From Rhodocyclaceae bacterium (GTDB lineage: Bacteria; Pseudomonadota; Gammaproteobacteria; Burkholderiales; Rhodocyclaceae): DNA of 64,000 bases. The notes under the pieces are model-generated. The model made no database searches and was not told the origin of the DNA. It was given only the letters and a program-made list of their open reading frames with translations. Positions 24,714 through 34,662 of the stretch are shown one piece after another. Within the stretch, counting starts at the first letter, position 1; each line of letters begins with the position of its first letter. Where the stretch lies: the NCBI GenBank assembly GCA_016791105.1, contig JAEUNM010000110.1, forward strand, positions 62,001 through 126,000, given 5' to 3'. Both the position numbers and the translations under genes were made by a program.

Positions 24714-26801
24714 TCAGTACGTGATGGAAATGCTGTGTGCGACGTCGCTGGCGCTGTCGTAGCGATAGCCGTCCAGGACGATGTCGGTAACCGTATAGGT
24801 AATCACTCCGCGTACTTTGGTCTGCGGCGAGGTGGCAGACGCCGCACCAGTGGAATAGACGAAGGACGAACTGGAACCCGTGACGGCACCGCTCCAGACT
24901 CCCGTCACCGTTGCGCCGTAAGCCGCTTTTCCATCGTTCTTCACGATAGTCATCCTGGCCGTGGCCTTTACGCCAGAGACGTTATTGGTGGTGAAACTGA
25001 TACTCATTGCGCTTACGTGCATGCCGGGCAAAGTGATGCCGGTGGCAATGCCGACTTGTGCGCTCGCGCTCGCGCCGTGCGTGTCGGTTACGGTAAGCGT
25101 CGCGACAAAATTGCCGGCGGCCGTGTAGGTGTGCGAGGGATTCGCGTCAGCCGAATGTGCGCTGCCGTCGCCGAAATCCCAGTCGTAGCTAAGCGTATCG
25201 CCGTCCGGGTCGCTCGAGTTGCTGCCTGAAAAATTCACCACCAGTGGCACGTCCCCGCTTACCGGCGAGCCTGAGGCCACCGCACTGGGCGGTTGATTGA
25301 TACTGGGATTGGCCGCCGTACCGCTGATGAAATAGTTACCGAGGCTGGCGAAATCGGAGTAGCCCGTCGCGAGGTCGCCCTTGCCTACGCCGTCGATTTT
25401 CAGGTAGTAGGTGCCCGCTGCCGGCAGCGTTGCTGCAATGCTGGCATTGAGCGCGTCGGTCGGATTGGATAGAGCGAGCTGGTTGCCGAATGCGTCGTAC
25501 AGCGAGGCCTGGATGTCAAGATTGGCGCCGCGTGCGACCGGACTTACGTTTATGCTGACGGCGCCGGCACCGGCGTGGACGCTGAAAAAATCGACATCGT
25601 CGCGGGTGCCGATCACCCCGCTGCCGCTGATCGAAACTGAACTGCCGGCCTCGACGACGTCAAACGGAGTCGCAGTGGCCGGCGTGTCGCCGTGGTCGTC
25701 GGCGCGCAGCAGACCGCCGTTCGACTGCATGACGACCAGATCATCCTGGGTTTGCGTGGCATAGGGGTATTCGCCCTTGCTCCACTGCGTAAGCTCCCTG
25801 TAGTAACTCACGCCCATGATGGGCGCCCAGCCGGTTGCGCCACTGCCGTGGCCCGAGTAATAGCCGGTCGATGTCGTGCCGTTGTTAAAGCCGTCATGTA
25901 ACAAGCCGAGGTTGTGCCCGGCTTCGTGCGAAATGGCTTCGGCCACGTATTTTTCGTTGCCCGGACCGAGCTGGTTGTAGAACACCAGCGCGGGCTTGTA
26001 GTAGTCGCCGACATTGTCGAATACGCCGACATAAGCGATTCCGCCACAATTACAGGGCGAACTGGTCGATGCGGTAAAGTCTTTCGTAATCAGCACGCGC
26101 GTGCCGTAGACGTCATCGCTGATGCTGGAGCGTGTGATCGCGCTGGCGGCGGGCGGCTCGGTGGTTACGTCGATGTCGAAGGGCGCGTAATCTTCCGCCA
26201 CGCGCTGCCAGATGTACTGTATGCGACCTAATTCGGTGTTGTTGAATGCGCCGGGATTGCCGTCCAGATCGAATGCCACGGCACTGATCGTACTGACGCC
26301 ATAGTCCTGGTTCCAGGTCGTGCCGGTCAGCGTGCCACCACGAAAGTCCAGAAAGATCACGCGCTTCGCGCCGGGCCGGCTATGCAACAGGAAAGTTTGG
26401 TCCAGCGGCAGCAGCGCGCCGCTCGAATTGAGCGAACCGCTCACCGCGTTGGCACTTTCTTCGGGTACGGTCAGTTCGTCGACGAAATGCAGGCGGCCGT
26501 TGCGGTCCAGTCGCGCGTGGCGATCAGCACGCAGCAGGGCGCGAAAGCTTGGCGCATCCATGCCGTACCAGTCGGCAACGGCGGGAAGATGGTTGCCCAG
26601 CGCGTTGATCGCCTCGTCGCCCCGCGCGTGACGGTCCAGATGCAGCTGCGGAAACGCAGGCTTTTCTCTATGCGGAACGCGCTCGCGCGCATCGGCCGCA
26701 GGTGTTGCGGCGATTGCAAGTGCGGCTGTGGCAAATAGTATGCTGGCAAATTTGCGCGTACAGCCGGTACGAAACAACGGGATTGCGGATGATGTGCCCA
26801 T
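24714..26801 (-). CDS. Secreted metzincin-type metalloprotease with PPC-like and PKD domains
   Basis: 695 residues from ATG 26801, which has GGAGAG 7 bases upstream. Signal peptide about 1-38 (ending A-D-A). The zinc motif HEAGHNLGLLHDG (near 290) is the metzincin HExxHxxGxxH form. A C-terminal part follows: a PPC-like segment (GTYYLKIDGVGKGD), a PKD domain (NFSGSNSSDPDGDTLSYDWD, then DGSAHSADANPSHTYTAAG) and an all-beta end of about 110 residues ending S-I-S-I-T-Y. The substrate is unknown. Expression is probably switched by cyclic-di-GMP through the riboswitch at 26885-26976, which fits a protease that trims surface adhesins or matrix. Confidence 0.88.
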   Translation of the reverse strand: MGTSSAIPLFRTGCTRKFASILFATAALAIAATPAADARERVPHREKPAFPQLHLDRHARGDEAINALGNHLPAVADWYGMDAPSFRALLRADRHARLDRNGRLHFVDELTVPEESANAVSGSLNSSGALLPLDQTFLLHSRPGAKRVIFLDFRGGTLTGTTWNQDYGVSTISAVAFDLDGNPGAFNNTELGRIQYIWQRVAEDYAPFDIDVTTEPPAASAITRSSISDDVYGTRVLITKDFTASTSSPCNCGGIAYVGVFDNVGDYYKPALVFYNQLGPGNEKYVAEAISHEAGHNLGLLHDGFNNGTTSTGYYSGHGSGATGWAPIMGVSYYRELTQWSKGEYPYATQTQDDLVVMQSNGGLLRADDHGDTPATATPFDVVEAGSSVSISGSGVIGTRDDVDFFSVHAGAGAVSINVSPVARGANLDIQASLYDAFGNQLALSNPTDALNASIAATLPAAGTYYLKIDGVGKGDLATGYSDFASLGNYFISGTAANPSINQPPSAVASGSPVSGDVPLVVNFSGSNSSDPDGDTLSYDWDFGDGSAHSADANPSHTYTAAGNFVATLTVTDTHGASASAQVGIATGITLPGMHVSAMSISFTTNNVSGVKATARMTIVKNDGKAAYGATVTGVWSGAVTGSSSSFVYSTGAASATSPQTKVRGVITYTVTDIVLDGYRYDSASDVAHSISITY

Positions 26802-26884
26802 ATATTGACTCTCCAGAGAGACACTGGGCACGCGGCACGGCGGGAGGTTGCGAAATCGGCACTACGGCAGGCATACATTAGTCG

Positions 26885-26976
26885 ATCGGCAACCTGGCGA
26901 CCATTGCGCGACGTGCACTTTAGGTCCATGGTTTTGCGTCTCCGGCTTTCACCGGATTTGCCCATTTTTGCCGATG
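26885..26976 (-). ncRNA. Cyclic-di-GMP-I (GEMM) riboswitch aptamer
   Basis: Read on the minus strand, all signature elements occur in order: P1 5' strand ATCGGCAA; GGGCAAATCC; the GAAA tetraloop hairpin CCGGTGAAAGCCGG; GACGCAAA; CCATGG-ACCTAA; the P3 loop; AATGGTCGCCAGG; and TTGCCGAT, which pairs with the first element over 8 bp. These match the c-di-GMP-I consensus (Rfam GEMM_cis). The aptamer ends 83 bases before the metalloprotease ATG. No run-of-T terminator is in the expression platform, so control may be at translation. Confidence 0.93.
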
Positions 26977-27370
26977 GCAATTGTTACCAAGCCAAACGGC
27001 GGGATTCAATCGGTACGACCCGTAAAATTTATCACGGCCGGAGCCTGTGCGTCACGCCCGGGATGGCCAAAAGCGCAAATTTTTCACGCTCGCGCCGGCC
27101 TGGGTTTGAAGGGTGGTCATGTGTATTTATGCGAGATTCGGCTGAACTCGGCGCACAGAGCCGATCTTCAAGGCGGGTGATGAAATTTCGGCTTCCACGT
27201 GCCGCCAGGTATTAATGGCCCTGTTGGGCTGAACTCGTCCAGACAGTGTTGCGCCAAATTCGGGCTCCACCCTATTGCAGGCGGTATCGGTGCTGTGCGG
27301 CTTATGATGTACCTGGCTGCGCCTGCGTGCTCAATGTCGATCTGCCCGCATTGCTGCGAGCCCTGGCGGA

Positions 27371-27412
27371 TTGCTTAGGCAGGCAACTAAGTATTTATGT
27401 TTAGTTGCTTAG
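27371..27412. promoter_or_regulatory. Operator-like inverted and direct repeat
   Basis: GCAACTAA (27383-27390) and TTAGTTGC (27401-27408) form a perfect 8-bp dyad with a 10-base spacer, and TTGCTTAG occurs twice in direct orientation (27371-27378 and 27405-27412). The AT-rich spacer and this symmetry resemble a dimeric regulator site. Which gene it would serve is unclear, as the nearest start (26801) is about 570 bases away. Confidence 0.4.
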
Positions 27413-27497
27413 TGTGGGTCGAATGTCGCCCACCTGCCGGGCCTGCCGGCTGGTGCGCAGGCGCCGTGCATGAAAGGCGCGCAAGGCGGAAATGAAA

Positions 27498-27519
27498 AGC
27501 CCCGCGCTGGGGCGGGGCT
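27498..27519 (-). terminator. Rho-independent terminator of the phasin gene
   Basis: An 8-bp stem AGCCCCGC/GCGGGGCT with a 6-base loop lies 24 bases past the phasin stop. On the minus strand it is followed by TTTTCATTT, the classic T-rich tail. Confidence 0.85.
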
Positions 27520-27543
27520 GCAAACTTGCGCGCGCGGCGGCGT

Positions 27544-28110
27544 TCAGGCAGCTTTTTTGCCGCCTTTGCCGGGCAGGGTCGGCGTGCTGATTGCCGCTAC
27601 CGTGGCATCGGTGGCGGCGGCGACATTGGCCGTTGCCATTTCGGCGGCCTGTTTGGCCGCTTTGCTTACGCTGTCATAGGCCGAACTTGCAGCGGCCAGC
27701 ATGGACTTCATGGCCGACAAGGCGGCGTCAGAACCCTGCGGCGCATTTTTGGACGCTTCGTCCAGCGCCAGGCTTGCGGTTTTGCTGATATCGGCAAATT
27801 GGGCTTCCACGGTTTTACCCACTTCGCCCTGCGCCTGGCTCAGGATTTCAAATACATTGCGCGCATAGGCGGCATATTTTTGCAGCGCGGACTGGACCAT
27901 GGCGCCGGCCAGGGTGGTCATTTGCTGCGGTTCGGCCGTGCCGAGCAGGGCGTTGGCGTTGGCGCCCAGCTCTTCCAGGGTGCTGCGGGCGGTATTCAGG
28001 TTGAGCGCACACAGGCGCTCGGCACTGGAAAACGCAACGCTCGCGGTGGACATCAGCATTTCCGCGGAAGCGGCTGCAGCGGCGCTCAGTTTTTCGGGCG
28101 TGGCATACAA
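27544..28110 (-). CDS. Phasin family protein
   Basis: 188 residues if started at the TTG at 28110, which has GAGGAG 7 bases upstream; an ATG at 28187 lacks a ribosome site and would leave only about 12 bases of leader from the predicted promoter. The protein is alanine-rich and alpha-helical, with phasin_2 features (L-N-x-x-x-A-R-x-T-L-E-E, A-x-A-R-N-V-F-E-I) and an Ala/Lys-rich tail (GKGGKKAA). Phasins coat polyhydroxyalkanoate granules. A second phasin-like gene lies upstream on the same strand, with its own leader. Confidence 0.85.
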   Translation of the reverse strand: MYATPEKLSAAAAASAEMLMSTASVAFSSAERLCALNLNTARSTLEELGANANALLGTAEPQQMTTLAGAMVQSALQKYAAYARNVFEILSQAQGEVGKTVEAQFADISKTASLALDEASKNAPQGSDAALSAMKSMLAAASSAYDSVSKAAKQAAEMATANVAAATDATVAAISTPTLPGKGGKKAA

Positions 28111-28205
28111 GGTGTTTCTCCTCAGACTGGGATCGATGCAATATTTGGTTACGGCGCAGCCAGAAATGAATTGATTTAGTGTGCTCATGTTGCGACGCAC
28201 CACGA

Positions 28206-28233
28206 AGTCTATACCAATCACCTTAGGTGTCAA
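28206..28233 (-). promoter_or_regulatory. Sigma-70 promoter of the phasin gene
   Basis: On the minus strand a perfect -35 TTGACA (28233-28228) is followed, after 16 bases, by TAGACT (28211-28206). Transcription would start near 28199, giving a leader of about 89 bases before the TTG start codon. Confidence 0.65.
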
Positions 28234-28400
28234 GCGCAGAATGGCTTGGACTTTGTCCAGGTTTTCGATGGAAATGGGTAATAAAGCTGGATTTTTGACA
28301 ATTTTTAATGATTGTATCGAGTGCCCGATATGGCGGTGCACCATGCCGCTGCGCGAAATCGCCGGGTGGCAAGTGACTTCGTTGGCGTCGGGGTAATGGT

Positions 28401-28418
28401 GGCCGGCTGCGGCCGGCC
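28401..28418 (-). terminator. Hairpin after the second phasin-like gene
   Basis: A 7-bp GC stem GGCCGGC/GCCGGCC with a 4-base loop starts 5 bases beyond the stop codon. It lacks a strong T-run (ACCATTACCCC follows on the minus strand), so termination may be weak. Confidence 0.5.
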
Positions 28419-28422
28419 GCCA

Positions 28423-28992
28423 TCAGGCGATGCGGAAAGGCCCGGCAGGCATGCCGGACAGGGCGGCCTCGCCGGCGCGCATGGCGAAAATGCTGGCGGT
28501 GCCCATTTGCGCATCGGTCATCGCGGCCAGTTTGCGCGACGTGGCCATTGCAGTATCCAGCGCCATGGCGGCCGAATTGAGGGCCGACCGGGCGAAACCC
28601 AGCGCCAGCGCCGTGGACGGCGGCGAAGACTGCGCGGCGTCAGCCAGGGCCAGGTCGAGCACCTTGCCCGTATCGGCGGCACAGGCGGCGGCCAGGCTGC
28701 CTAGTTCGTCCTGCGCTTCGGCACAAATATCGTACACCCCGCGCGAGTGAGATATCCAGGCTTCCAGGTAGGGCTGGGCGAAGTTCGCCGGGGTGGCGCC
28801 GCCGTCAGCCAGAACCGAGCGGCGCAGGGTGGTGCGCAGGCTGGCCACACTTTCGTCGACCAGTGCATGCAGGAGGTTGAAATTGGCCGCCGTCAGACGC
28901 TCGCCAGCGGAATAAATCTGCGTGGCCGCTGCCAGTGAGTTATTTGCGTTGCTGCGGCCCAGATCGGACCAAGCGCGCGCCAGTATGTACAT
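28423..28992 (-). CDS. Phasin-like protein, second copy
   Basis: 189 residues from ATG 28992, with GGAGGAG about 8 bases upstream. Alanine-rich helical protein of phasin size with a similar plan to its neighbour (A-x-x-I-Y-S-A-G-E-R-L-T-A-A-N-F-N-L-L-H-A-L-V, then an H-S-R-G-V-Y-D-I-C-A-E-A-Q-D-E-L segment matching A-R-N-V-F-E-I-L-S-Q-A-Q-G-E-V of the other). It lacks the Lys-rich tail. The similarity suggests a divergent duplicate, perhaps with a different role on the granule. Confidence 0.7.
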   Translation of the reverse strand: MYILARAWSDLGRSNANNSLAAATQIYSAGERLTAANFNLLHALVDESVASLRTTLRRSVLADGGATPANFAQPYLEAWISHSRGVYDICAEAQDELGSLAAACAADTGKVLDLALADAAQSSPPSTALALGFARSALNSAAMALDTAMATSRKLAAMTDAQMGTASIFAMRAGEAALSGMPAGPFRIA

Positions 28993-29029
28993 GTCCGTTC
29001 TCCTCCGGTTCTTGTCGCAACTTCCGATG

Positions 29030-29070
29030 TTACCCCCAAGGCAGGCGCGCAGGTGCTTTGCTTGGGGTAA
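29030..29070 (-). promoter_or_regulatory. Inverted repeat in the leader of the second phasin-like gene
   Basis: TTACCCCCAAG (29030-29040) and CTTGGGGTAA (29061-29070) form a 10-bp inverted repeat with one bulged C, separated by 20 bases, 38 bases upstream of the ATG. It could be a regulator site (phasin genes are often under PhaR) or a leader hairpin. It does not look like the published PhaR repeats, so I leave the regulator open. Confidence 0.4.
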
Positions 29071-29166
29071 TCGCAACCTGTCGGTTGCCCTGGGCCGCGC
29101 CCGCGGCAAACGCGGAGGCCGGGTTTCTGAGTGATAATCCGCGCCATTGCGCAACCGGCACCTGAC

Positions 29167-30144
29167 ATGCTGGCATACATCGTCCGCCGCCTGCTGTACG
29201 CCATACCGATACTGCTGGGCGTCAATCTGATCACTTTCGCGCTGTTTTTCGTCGTGAATAGTCCGGACGACATGGCGCGCATGCAACTGGGCGTCAAGCG
29301 CGTGACGCCGCAGGCCATAGAGCGCTGGAAAGCCGAACGCGGCTACGACAAGCCCCTGGTCTGGAACGCCGCGGCGACCGGCCTGAGCAAAGCCACCGAC
29401 ACGATATTTTTCGACAAGTCGCTCAAAATGTTCGCCTTCGATTTCGGCCGCGCCGAAGATGGGCGCGACATTGCGCTGGAAATCCGCACGCGCATGGGGC
29501 CCAGCCTGGCCATCGCGCTGCCCACTTTCGTGCTGGGCCTGATCGTCACGGTCAGTTTTTCGCTGTTGCTGGTGTTTTTTCGCGCTACCTATCTGGATGT
29601 GACGGGGGTCGTGCTGTGCGTGGTGGCGATGTCGGTATCCGGGCTGTTCTACATCATCGGCGGGCAGTTCCTGGTCAGCAAAATCTGGCATCTGGTGCCC
29701 ATTTCGGGCTATACCAGCGGTTTGGATGCGGCGCGCTTCGTGGCGCTGCCGGTGGCGATAGGCGTGGTATCCGGCATAGGTTCCAGCGCGCGTTTTTACC
29801 GCACGCTGTTTCTGGACGAAATCAACCGCGACTACGTGCGCACTGCGCGCGCCAAAGGTTTGTCGGAACTGGCCGTGTTGTTCCGGCATGTGCTCAAGAA
29901 CGGCATGATTCCCATTTTGACCGGCGTGGTGGTGGTGATCCCGCTGCTATTCATGGGCGCCTTGCTGACGGAAAGCTTTTTCGGCGTGCCGGGGCTGGGC
30001 AGTTACACCATAGATGCGATCAATTCGCAGGATTTCGCGGTCGTGCGCGCCATGGTGTTCATCGGTTCCGTGCTGTACATACTGGGCCTGTTGTTGACCG
30101 ATATTTCCTACACGCTGGTCGATCCGCGCGTGAGTCTGTCCTGA
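29167..30144 (+). CDS. Peptide-type ABC transporter permease (DppB/OppB family)
   Basis: 325 residues from ATG 29167 (M-L-A-Y-I-V-R-R-L-L is the usual family start). Six membrane segments. The EAA motif region is R-D-Y-V-R-T-A-R-A-K-G-L, followed by V-L-F-R-H-V-L-K-N-G-M-I-P and ESFFGVPGLGSYTIDAI. It forms the inner-membrane channel with the next gene, starting 2 bases after this one stops. The substrate cannot be inferred, as no binding protein is encoded here. Confidence 0.92.
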   Translation: MLAYIVRRLLYAIPILLGVNLITFALFFVVNSPDDMARMQLGVKRVTPQAIERWKAERGYDKPLVWNAAATGLSKATDTIFFDKSLKMFAFDFGRAEDGRDIALEIRTRMGPSLAIALPTFVLGLIVTVSFSLLLVFFRATYLDVTGVVLCVVAMSVSGLFYIIGGQFLVSKIWHLVPISGYTSGLDAARFVALPVAIGVVSGIGSSARFYRTLFLDEINRDYVRTARAKGLSELAVLFRHVLKNGMIPILTGVVVVIPLLFMGALLTESFFGVPGLGSYTIDAINSQDFAVVRAMVFIGSVLYILGLLLTDISYTLVDPRVSLS

Positions 30145-30145
30145 C

Positions 30146-31587
30146 ATGCCGTTCAAGCCCGTCCTGCTGTGGTCCGACGCCATGCTGTGGCTGCTCGCGG
30201 CGCTCATTGCCGGCGGTGCCGTGTGGGCCATGCGGCGCGAATACCTGCGCCAGGCCTGGCACAAGGTGGGCGAATCCGGCGTGGCGATGGCCTCGATCAC
30301 GATTTTGCTGCCTTTCGTGATCATCGGCTGTCTCGATTCGCTGCACTATCAGCCGCGCCTGCCGGCCCGTGCCGGCGACACCGGCGTTACTTACGCCCCC
30401 GAAGTGCTGTCTGCGCTGGACGCACTCGCTTCCGAACTGCGTACGCGGCGCGAAAAAACCTATTCCGCGCCGTTTTCGCTCTACCTGTTTTCCAAGGAAA
30501 ACGTCGAATTGCCGGACGGCCGTCAGACGCGCATCTACCCGCGCCTCAAGTTCGCCGGCACCGGCCTCGCCGACCCCGGCCAACATCGCGCCGATCTGCT
30601 GCGCCGCGCCGCGCTGGGGTTCGCCGCCGGTGCCGCGTTCTGGGCCGGCGCCGCGGCCTTGTTGATCGCGCTGCTGGCGGGCCGGCGCAAACAAAGTTTC
30701 GCTGCCACCTGGCAGGCCCTGCGCCATCCGCCTTCAAGTGGCGAGCGGCCCATCGCCTGGGGCGCCGCACTGGCCGCGCTGGCCGTGCTGTGCGCGCTGA
30801 GCGGGCCGCTGTTCTGGCTGGCCGGCGACTATCACGTATTCGGCACCGACAAGGTGGGCCAGGACGTGTTCTACCTCACCTTCAAGGCCATACGGGTGGC
30901 ACTGCTGATCGGCACCCTCACCACGCTGGTGACGCTGCCGCTCGCCATCGCGCTGGGCCTCACGGCCGGCTACAAGGGCGGGCGCTGGGACGACGCCATT
31001 CAGTACGTCTATACGGTGCTGAATTCGATTCCCGGCGTGTTGCTCATCGCCGCCATGGTGCTCATGATGCAGGTGATCATCGACACCCATCCGGACTGGT
31101 TCGAAACCGCCGCGCAGCGCGCCGACGCACGCCTGCTGGCACTGTGCTTCATCCTCGGCGTGACGAGCTGGACCGGCCTGTGCCGCCTGTTGCGCGGCGA
31201 GGCGCTCAAGCTGCGCGAACTCGAATACGTGCAGGCGGCGCGGGCGTTCGGCGTGGGCGATATGGCCATCATGGTGCGCCACATCCTGCCTAATCTGGCG
31301 CACATCGTGCTCATATCCCTGGTGATGGATTTTTCGTCCCTGGTGCTGTCCGAAGCCGTTCTGTCCTACATAGGCATAGGCGTGGATACCAGTACCACCA
31401 GTTTCGGCACCATGATCAATGCTGCGCGCCTGGAGTTGTCGCGCGAGCCTGTCGTATGGTGGGCCTTGGCGGCAGCTTTCGTATTCATGGTAACCCTGGT
31501 GCTGGCTGCCAATTTGCTGGCCGACGCCGTGCGCGATGCTTTCGATCCGCGCTGGCGCGCGCGCGCGCGGCCGCGCCGAGTGGCCGC

Positions 31588-31591
<4 letters not shown>
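30146..31591 (+). CDS. Peptide-type ABC transporter permease (DppC/OppC family, extended N-terminus)
   Basis: 481 residues, longer than the usual 290-300. The N-terminal half carries two additional membrane segments (about 10-26 and 47-66), a periplasmic stretch and a further segment (about 155-178), as in YejE-like permeases. The C-terminal half is a normal permease with the EAA motif E-A-L-K-L-R-E-L-E-Y-V-Q-A-A-R-A-F-G-V and V-R-H-I-L-P-N. Its stop overlaps the start of the ATPase gene (ATGA), so the three genes are translationally coupled. Confidence 0.9.
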
Positions 31592-33591
<2,000 letters not shown>

Positions 33592-33902
33592 GCGGCGGGG
33601 CGACGGCGGCGCGGGGGCGCTACGGGGACGGCTTCGGTTTTTCCATACGCCGGCTGCTTCGCCACTCCCATGCGGCGGCGGCTTTGCTTTTCCCATACGG
33701 CGGCGGCTTCGCTTTTCCCATACGGCGGAATGCGCTTCGCTTTTCCCACACGGCGGAATGCGCTTCGCTTTTCCGCCCTACGGTTCGTGGGGGGACCACG
33801 CGTATTGCCGGAAGAGCGACGGCTTTTGTTGTGCGTGGGGGCAGGCGTAAAATTGGTTTATAGCGCGGCGCGTCGGGCGCCGTGCGGTTCGGAGCTTTCG
33901 CC
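33592..33902. other. Gene-free stretch around the tandem repeat
   Basis: About 310 bases between the ABC ATPase and the FmdB-type gene; apart from the tandem repeat nothing else stands out. ORFs across it are repeat translations. Confidence 0.6.
33631..33783. repeat. Short tandem repeat array, six degenerate units of 22-28 bases
   Basis: Units start at 33631, 33656, 33681, 33706, 33734 and 33762. The common core is GCTTCGCTTTTCCCATACGG followed by CGG and either CG or AATGC. The later units contain GGCGGAA...TTCCGCC, so the element can fold as a hairpin and resembles the widespread intergenic repeat built on GGCGGAATGCGCTTCGC and TTTTCCGCCCTACG. There are no unique spacers, so it is not a CRISPR. 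Confidence 0.8.
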
Positions 33903-34136
33903 ATGCCTATATTCGAGTACTCCTGCGCCGCCTGCGGCAATGAATTCGAAACCCTGGTGCGCCCATCCTCGCCGGCGCCCAGTTGCCCAAAATGCCACGC
34001 CACCGACCTGCACAAAAAGTTGTCCAGTTTTTCAGCTCACACCGGAAGCGGAGGCGGCGGCAGCGTGCATAGCCATCCCGGCCCCTGCGGCAGTTGCGGC
34101 CACCCGGGCGGGCCGGGTTCCTGCCAGGTGCATTGA
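33903..34136 (+). CDS. FmdB-type zinc-ribbon protein
   Basis: 77 residues from ATG 33903 (M-P-I-F-E-Y is the family start). One zinc ribbon with C-A-A-C (Cys8, Cys11) and C-P-K-C (Cys28, Cys31), followed by a Gly/Ser/His-rich tail with further cysteines. FmdB was first noted beside a formamidase gene; its function (regulator or small zinc-binding protein) is not settled. It is transcribed alone, between the tandem repeat and the cobalamin locus. Confidence 0.85.
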   Translation: MPIFEYSCAACGNEFETLVRPSSPAPSCPKCHATDLHKKLSSFSAHTGSGGGGSVHSHPGPCGSCGHPGGPGSCQVH

Positions 34137-34306
34137 ATTTTCCACGCTGCAAGGCTGATCCCGCGTGCGCGTGGCCAGCGCGGCGCACACGCCTTGACGG
34201 TTGGCCCGTTGTCACGAAATCGTTTTCATTCCTTGCAATGTTTGACGAGAAGTCGACATTGCCGCGCTTTTATTTATCCAAACGCAGCGATTGCAGTGCC
34301 GGATTC

Positions 34307-34334
34307 CTTTGGAAACCGGGCGGTTTGGTAAAAT
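34307..34334 (+). promoter_or_regulatory. Probable promoter of the cobalamin locus
   Basis: A -10 element TAAAAT (34329-34334) places the transcription start near 34341, which is where the riboswitch aptamer begins. The -35 (CTTTGG or TTTGGA near 34307-34313) is weak. Confidence 0.45.
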
Positions 34335-34341
34335 CGAGTTT

Positions 34342-34530
34342 CAGGTGTTTCGATGGCGTCCGCCAAAGAAATGAAACGGGAAGCCGGTGCGCTCCAAGGA
34401 GCAAGGCCGGCGCTGCCCCCGCAACGGTAAGCGAGTACCGGTACGGCAATCTGCCACTGTGCGTCAGCATGGGAAGGCGCCGCACCTGGAGGTAAATCCT
34501 CCCTACGCAAGCCCGGAGACCGGCCTGATC
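34342..34530 (+). ncRNA. Cobalamin (adenosylcobalamin) riboswitch
   Basis: The conserved parts occur in order: CAGGTG at the 5' end, GGGAAGCCGGTG near 34378, the B12 box GCTGCCCCCGCAACGGTAA (about 34411-34429), GCCACTG (about 34451) and AAGCCCGGAGACCGGC (34509-34524). It lies 133 bases before btuB. Such elements repress B12 uptake and synthesis genes when adenosylcobalamin is abundant, so btuB, btuM, cobO and cobB are probably one regulon. Confidence 0.95.
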
Positions 34531-34662
34531 CATCGTATCGGCATTGCGGAGGGCGTGCGCCGAAGATGTGTGCGCACGGTCTTTTGCTCCATCTTCTGCC
34601 TTTCCCTCTGTTTGCCCATAGTCACAAATTAATTGCGTGGGTGAGCGCAGAGAGGATTGTTC

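Larger units (their letters stand above)
26977..27543. other. Gene-free stretch upstream of the metalloprotease riboswitch
   Basis: About 570 bases, lower in GC than the neighbouring genes, with no convincing ORF. It must hold the promoter for the riboswitch transcript; a possible -10 region TAAATT lies near 27030 on the minus strand but the -35 is weak. It also contains the operator-like dyad (27371-27412) and the phasin terminator (27498-27519). Confidence 0.5.
28111..28422 (-). other. Leader and promoter region between the two phasin genes
   Basis: About 310 bases without a gene. It holds the sigma-70 promoter above, an AT-rich patch (28285-28320), and the hairpin closing the upstream phasin-like gene (28401-28418). 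Confidence 0.55.

Noticed and set aside
33631..33783. Possible CRISPR array
   Set aside because: Units abut directly with no unique spacers, and no cas gene is nearby; it is a simple tandem repeat.
33620..34015. Minus-strand ORF across the tandem repeat and the FmdB gene
   Set aside because: Its lysine/proline-rich repeats are a translation of the intergenic repeat, and it overlaps a clear FmdB gene.
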